Below are positions 6,530-9,763 of a stretch of 9,763 nucleotides of DNA, piece by piece. Within the stretch, counting starts at the first letter, position 1, and the number at the start of each line of letters is the position of its first letter. The DNA comes from Prevotellaceae bacterium. Its GTDB lineage: Bacteria; Bacteroidota; Bacteroidia; Bacteroidales; UBA932. Made by a program: the position numbers and the translations under genes. The stretch lies in contig JAIRKV010000101.1 of the NCBI GenBank assembly GCA_031259935.1, forward strand, positions 1-9,763, written 5' to 3'. The notes under the pieces were generated by a model that saw nothing but the letters and a program-made list of their open reading frames with translations, was not told where the DNA came from and searched no databases.

Positions 6530-7069
6530 ATGAATATGAAAAAAATAATAAAAAGATTATGTATTGCCGTGTTTTTATTTGGCGCAATAAATTACACTTA
6601 TGCACAAACAGAGTCACAGGATATTTATTTAGGGCTCGGAATCGGATTTGATTATGGCGGAATTGGCGGAAAAATAGAATATTTACCGACTAAACATTTC
6701 GGACTGTTCGGCGGTCTCGGGCACAACATGCTGTCGGTTGGCTGGAATATGGGAGCAACATACAAAATATTGCCTGACAGAAAGGCATCTCCAAATCTTA
6801 CGGTTCTTTACGGATATAATGGAACTTACATAGGAGAAGACAGTTACGCCGAAAAATATAATATGACATCTTACGGTTTTACATTTGGGGCGACCATAGA
6901 TGTTAAGACAAAAAACGGGAATAAATGGAGTTTCGGATTATTTTTTCCCATACGTTCGAGCAAGTTTAAACGTAATTACGATGCCGCAAAAAATGATCCT
7001 GAGGTGAATCATCTTTTTGAAGTTGATATGCCTATCGGGATTAGCGCAGGATATAATTTTAAATTGTAA
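6530..7069 (+). CDS. Secreted beta-barrel-like outer-membrane protein, paralogue 2
   Basis: The 179-aa protein is laid out like paralogue 1: signal peptide ending TYA|Q, a glycine/aromatic strand-rich mature part, and C-terminal MPIGISAGYNFKL. Residues 1-64 differ from paralogue 1 at only two positions (9 and 28). From residue 65 substitutions become frequent (GHNMLSVGWNMGATYKILPDRKA against GYNFLSIGWNAGVTYKIQPDKKV), and a loop near residues 155-168 is two residues longer with unrelated sequence (PEVNHLFEVD). Variation in a loop-like segment with conserved strands is the pattern expected of a surface-exposed barrel loop, which is inference. It is followed within 30 bp by the intact nuclease gene, with a hairpin between them. 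Function unknown. Confidence 0.8.
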   Translation: MNMKKIIKRLCIAVFLFGAINYTYAQTESQDIYLGLGIGFDYGGIGGKIEYLPTKHFGLFGGLGHNMLSVGWNMGATYKILPDRKASPNLTVLYGYNGTYIGEDSYAEKYNMTSYGFTFGATIDVKTKNGNKWSFGLFFPIRSSKFKRNYDAAKNDPEVNHLFEVDMPIGISAGYNFKL

Positions 7070-7096
7070 ATCAGATAGAATTTTTATCTGATTTTT
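7068..7096 (+). terminator. Hairpin after the second barrel gene, terminator-like
   Basis: AAATCAGATA (7068-7077) pairs with TATCTGATTT (7085-7094), a perfect 10-bp stem with a 7-base loop that overlaps the TAA stop. Only two more T bases follow before ATG 7097, and the stem is mostly A/T, so it is a weak attenuator or terminator at best. Unit 1 has no such stem here, only an A/T-only pairing of AATTTTAAA with TTTAAAATT. Confidence 0.4.
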
Positions 7097-7579
7097 ATGT
7101 GTTTTTTACTGCGAACAGATGTGAATGATAAGATAAAAAACGAAAATTTAATTATTCGTAATACTTCCGCTGGACAGCAAATTTTTGACTGTGTTCGCAA
7201 AAAGTACGTTGCGCTGACTCCCGAAGAACTTGTGAGGCAAAATATTATAACTTATCTTGCAAACGTCAAAAATTATCCGGTAAATCTTATGCGCATTGAA
7301 GCCGGCATGAAGTTGAACAACATGCAAAAACGATGCGATATTCTTGTGTACGATCGCAATCGCAAGCCTTTGTTAATGGTTGAATGCAAAGCCGAAAACG
7401 TAAAACTGTCGCAGGATATTTTCAATCAGTTATCACGTTATAATCTGATATTTAAAGTTCCATATCTTGTTGCAACCAACGGCGAGCAGACTTATTGCTG
7501 CAAAATAAATTTCGAAAAGCAGTCGTACGAATTTCTTAACGAAATACCTGCATTTGACACTGTAAACGGTTTATATTGA
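7097..7579 (+). CDS. Stand-alone HsdR N-terminal-type (PD-(D/E)XK) nuclease-like protein
   Basis: The protein has 160 aa from ATG 7097. GTG 7121 (starting VNDKIKN) is an alternative, and is the only usable start in the broken copy, where one fewer T puts the upstream ATG out of frame. The fold signature is visible: Glu43/44 in TPEELVRQ, then RCDILVYDRNRKPLLMVECKAE with Asp81, Glu96 and Lys98 as the D-x14-E-x-K site, and QLSRYN (111-116) as the conserved Q-x3-Y helix. This matches the HSDR_N family (type I restriction enzyme R subunit N-terminus). There is no helicase motor, and no HsdM or HsdS gene is nearby, so it is not a type I system. Single-domain versions of ~150 aa are common in Bacteroidota and, from memory, are often found beside holA, as here apart from the inserted barrel genes. 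Cellular role unknown; nucleic-acid cleavage or repair is inferred from the family. Confidence 0.85.
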   Translation: MCFLLRTDVNDKIKNENLIIRNTSAGQQIFDCVRKKYVALTPEELVRQNIITYLANVKNYPVNLMRIEAGMKLNNMQKRCDILVYDRNRKPLLMVECKAENVKLSQDIFNQLSRYNLIFKVPYLVATNGEQTYCCKINFEKQSYEFLNEIPAFDTVNGLY

Positions 7580-7616
7580 AAATCTGCGCACATTAAAGTC
7601 AAAAATTTGCGATTTT

Positions 7617-7647
7617 ATCGAAATATCGAAAATTTTATTTAACTTTG
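7617..7647 (+). promoter_or_regulatory. Promoter 3, for the DUF3467-amidase pair
   Basis: The -7 box TAACTTTG (7640-7647) with ATCG (7617-7620) 19 bases upstream repeats promoter 2 base for base in both boxes. The upstream AAAGTCAAAAA, TGCGATTTTATCG and AATAT segments also match 6386-6418. It lies 43 bases ahead of the ATG at 7691. Confidence 0.6.
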
Positions 7648-7690
7648 CATAAAAAAATAAAATGATTTATTAACAAAAATTTAAAATATC

Positions 7691-8002
7691 ATGGAACAGA
7701 AAAAAAATGAATTAAATATCGAACTCGACGAAAAAGTTGCGCAGGGAACATATTCAAATCTGGCTGTAATTACTCATTCTTCGTCGGAATTTATTCTCGA
7801 TTTTATCCGTATTATGCCCGGATTGCCGAAAGCTCAGGTTCAAAGTCGCATAATTCTTACACCGGAACATGCAAAACGACTGCTTATTGCCTTGCAGGAC
7901 AATATTGCAAAATTTGAATCCAAAAACGGGCAAATAAAAATTGAACACAACGAACCGCCGATAATTCCAATGAAATTCAGCGGAGGAAATGTTCAGGCAT
8001 AA
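7691..8002 (+). CDS. DUF3467 domain-containing protein
   Basis: This 103-aa soluble protein has no signal peptide. It has the DUF3467 pattern: ELDEKVAQGTYSNLAVITHSSSEFILDFIRIMPGLPKAQVQSRIILTPEHAKRLLIALQDNIAKFE, with YSN, SxxEFxLDF, P, RIIxxPxHAKxLLxAL and a helix ending NIxxFE. The Gly-rich tail (MKFSGGNVQA) is also typical in length. The function is not established; from memory, Bacteroidota copies are often found near rpoC, but that context is absent here. It follows the duplicated module and precedes the amidase gene by 13 bp in the same direction, so the two are probably co-transcribed from promoter 3. Confidence 0.9.
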   Translation: MEQKKNELNIELDEKVAQGTYSNLAVITHSSSEFILDFIRIMPGLPKAQVQSRIILTPEHAKRLLIALQDNIAKFESKNGQIKIEHNEPPIIPMKFSGGNVQA

Positions 8003-8015
8003 ATAATATTGCCAA

Positions 8016-9740
8016 ATGATTAAACATTATATTATCAGCCTGTTTCTGATATTATCATTATCGGCTAACAATTTATCGGCGCAAAATTTGAAAATAGTTA
8101 CAGGTGAGGTCGATACCGTATACAGCGCTTATCATTATTTTAAAGGAATTACCGATAACGATGCAAAAATATTTGTAGCAGGAAAAGAATTTCCGGTTTA
8201 CCGGACAGGCGCATTTGCAGCAGAAACCGAATTGAAAGAAGGAAACAACGAAATAGAAATTATTGCACGGCGCGGTTCGGAACAAACCCAAAAAAATATT
8301 AAAATATTTCGTAAACCGCCTAAGGCAATTACCGCTACACAAGGCTTTGCAATAGAAAATATTGAGATATTGCCTTCGCAGAATATGACTGTTACAGTCG
8401 GCGATATTATCAAAATAAAAGTAAAGGCAACTCCAAACTGCAAGGTAACGTGGCTTAACAATGTCAGATTACACGAATTGCCTGTTTCTGAAACTAATGG
8501 AACAGCAGGAATTTATCAATCTTCATATACTGTTGAAGATAATGATAAAAATTTCAAAAAACCTCTGCGTGTTAAAATCAGCAACGGAAAAAAATCAATA
8601 AAACAGGAGGTAAACGCCAAAATCGTTTTTATGAATAAAAACGCCGAACCTCTGATGTTGCGTACAAAAGGCGAACTGCCTTATCTTAATTACGGTTTGG
8701 GAACCGACAGGCTTGGAGGATCGAAAATAAGTCATATTGTCGAAGGAATTATACTGCAAGCCACCGGAAAGGCAGGAAATTTATACAGAGTGAAGTTAAG
8801 CAAAAATTATCAGGCATGGATTCCCGAAGACTGCGTTGAAACTGTAAGTTCGGGCATGTTCAAACCTCAATCTCTTACAGGTTCGTGGAGCGTTCGCGGT
8901 AACGAAAAATACGATATTGTAAATCTTTCACTCGGCGATAAACTTCCATTCAGAACATTTCATGAAATCAATCCGAACAGAATAATAGTAGATATTTTCG
9001 GTGCAACATCAAACACATCATGGATAACACAGTATCCTGAAACATTGAAACAAATAAAAAATCTTACTTTCGAACAGATAGAAGATGACATTTTTCGTGT
9101 TATTATCGAACTTGCGCACAATCATTGGGGACATAAAATAGAATATAACGGCAATAACATGGTAATAAGCGTAAAACATCAGCCGAAACTCGAACTCGGC
9201 AGTTTGCACATCGCCATTGATGCGGGACATGGCGGCTCAAATATCGGAGCGCGAGGCACGACAGGCGCGGTAGAAAAAGACATAAATCTCAAATTTGCAA
9301 AAATATTAAAGGAAAAACTCGAAGAAAAAGGTGTAAAAGTAAGCCTCACACGCAGCGAGGATACAGATATGAGCATGTCGGAACGTATTTTGTTAATGCG
9401 TAAAATCGATCCCGATTTGCTTGTGTCGATTCACTGCAACGCAGGCGGGTCGCCGTTTACGGGAAAGGGAACAAGCACATATTACCGTCATGTCGGTTTC
9501 CGTCCTTTATCTACTTCTATTTTGAAACGTTTGCTCGAATTGGATGTGAATAATTTCGGAAACGTAGGCAGTTTCAATTTTGCGTTGAACAGCCCGACAG
9601 AGTATCCAAATGTGTTGGTCGAAACATTATTTATAAGTTCGCCTGAAGATGAAGCAAAACTTCTTGATGACAATTTCAGAAATCAAATGACTGATAAAAT
9701 AATTACAGGATTACAGGATTTTTTAAACGAACAAAAATAA
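8016..9740 (+). CDS. N-acetylmuramoyl-L-alanine amidase (Amidase_3) with an N-terminal extension
   Basis: This 574-aa exported protein has a signal peptide of about 22 residues (MIKHYIISLFLILSLSANNLSA|Q). The C-terminal catalytic domain (about 396-572) cuts the bond between N-acetylmuramic acid and L-Ala of the stem peptide. IDAGHGG gives His405, AVEKD gives Glu420 and SIHCNAG gives His473 as zinc ligands, and LVETLF gives the catalytic Glu536; all are present. Before it lie, in order, an Ig-like strand module (about 28-98), a second Ig-like module (about 115-205), an SH3-like segment (about 211-276, LMLRTKG...YRVKLSKNYQAWIPEDCVE) and an AMIN-like beta domain (about 286-388, RGNEKYDIVNLSLGDKLPF...RIIVDIFG). 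The domain boundaries are judged by eye. The extension suggests envelope or peptidoglycan anchoring. It lies 13 bp after the DUF3467 gene. The last 23 bases of the window after its stop show no feature. Confidence 0.92.
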   Translation: MIKHYIISLFLILSLSANNLSAQNLKIVTGEVDTVYSAYHYFKGITDNDAKIFVAGKEFPVYRTGAFAAETELKEGNNEIEIIARRGSEQTQKNIKIFRKPPKAITATQGFAIENIEILPSQNMTVTVGDIIKIKVKATPNCKVTWLNNVRLHELPVSETNGTAGIYQSSYTVEDNDKNFKKPLRVKISNGKKSIKQEVNAKIVFMNKNAEPLMLRTKGELPYLNYGLGTDRLGGSKISHIVEGIILQATGKAGNLYRVKLSKNYQAWIPEDCVETVSSGMFKPQSLTGSWSVRGNEKYDIVNLSLGDKLPFRTFHEINPNRIIVDIFGATSNTSWITQYPETLKQIKNLTFEQIEDDIFRVIIELAHNHWGHKIEYNGNNMVISVKHQPKLELGSLHIAIDAGHGGSNIGARGTTGAVEKDINLKFAKILKEKLEEKGVKVSLTRSEDTDMSMSERILLMRKIDPDLLVSIHCNAGGSPFTGKGTSTYYRHVGFRPLSTSILKRLLELDVNNFGNVGSFNFALNSPTEYPNVLVETLFISSPEDEAKLLDDNFRNQMTDKIITGLQDFLNEQK

Positions 9741-9763
9741 TCATTGCTGTCGGCAAAGATTTC

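Larger units (their letters stand above)
6405..7613 (+). repeat. Tandem duplication, unit 2 (barrel gene plus intact nuclease)
   Basis: This is the second copy of the module at 5405-6404. The leader (about 6440-6529) and the first ~190 bases of the barrel gene are nearly the same as in unit 1; the middle and 3' part of the barrel gene differ at many third codon positions. The tail (about 7515-7613) matches 6310-6404 and runs straight into a third promoter copy. The unit order is therefore promoter, barrel, nuclease, then promoter again. Confidence 0.85.

Noticed and set aside
7097..9740. Defence island built on the nuclease, DUF3467 and amidase genes
   Set aside because: No methylase, helicase, toxin-antitoxin pair, phage gene or recombinase is present. 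DUF3467 and the amidase are ordinary chromosomal genes in Bacteroidota, so the grouping is better explained by neighbourhood than by a shared immune function.

Overview
The window looks like chromosomal DNA of a member of the Bacteroidota, probably Bacteroidales-like. It is AT-rich. Promoter-like sites follow the Bacteroidota pattern (-7 TAnnTTTG rather than TATAAT), and Shine-Dalgarno sequences are poor. The gene families are typical of the phylum: a DUF5686 outer-membrane protein with a carboxypeptidase-regulatory-like domain, a DUF3467 protein, and secreted proteins whose signal peptides end in A|Q. The species cannot be named from sequence alone.

Layout. (1) Positions 1-213 hold the GC-richer 3' end of a plus-strand gene that begins outside the window. 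(2) Positions 214-796 hold no gene. They carry an A/T-rich tract, two direct copies of a ~150-bp unit headed by a REP-like palindrome, a third partial copy, and an inverted partial copy, so the right half forms a large imperfect palindrome. (3) Positions 797-5333 are a minus-strand cluster that reads as an operon: holA (DNA polymerase III delta), a rhomboid protease, the DUF5686 outer-membrane protein, and a small Cys-rich membrane protein, with gaps of 5-34 bp. (4) Positions 5405-7648 are a tandem duplication. Each unit has a Bacteroidota promoter, a secreted beta-barrel-like protein of ~178 aa, and a stand-alone PD-(D/E)XK nuclease-like gene of the HsdR N-terminal type. In unit 1 the nuclease gene is broken by a 191-bp deletion; in unit 2 it is intact. 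(5) Positions 7691-9740 hold a DUF3467 gene and a zinc-dependent N-acetylmuramoyl-L-alanine amidase with a large N-terminal extension. They are probably one transcript, driven by a third copy of the same promoter element.

How the genes fit together. Most are cell-envelope or housekeeping functions: DNA replication, outer-membrane proteins, intramembrane proteolysis and peptidoglycan hydrolysis. I see no complete defence, secretion or mobile system. The most unusual parts are the duplicated barrel-nuclease module (one decayed nuclease copy, a mosaic of conserved and diverged segments, a promoter present three times) and the REP-like repeat field.
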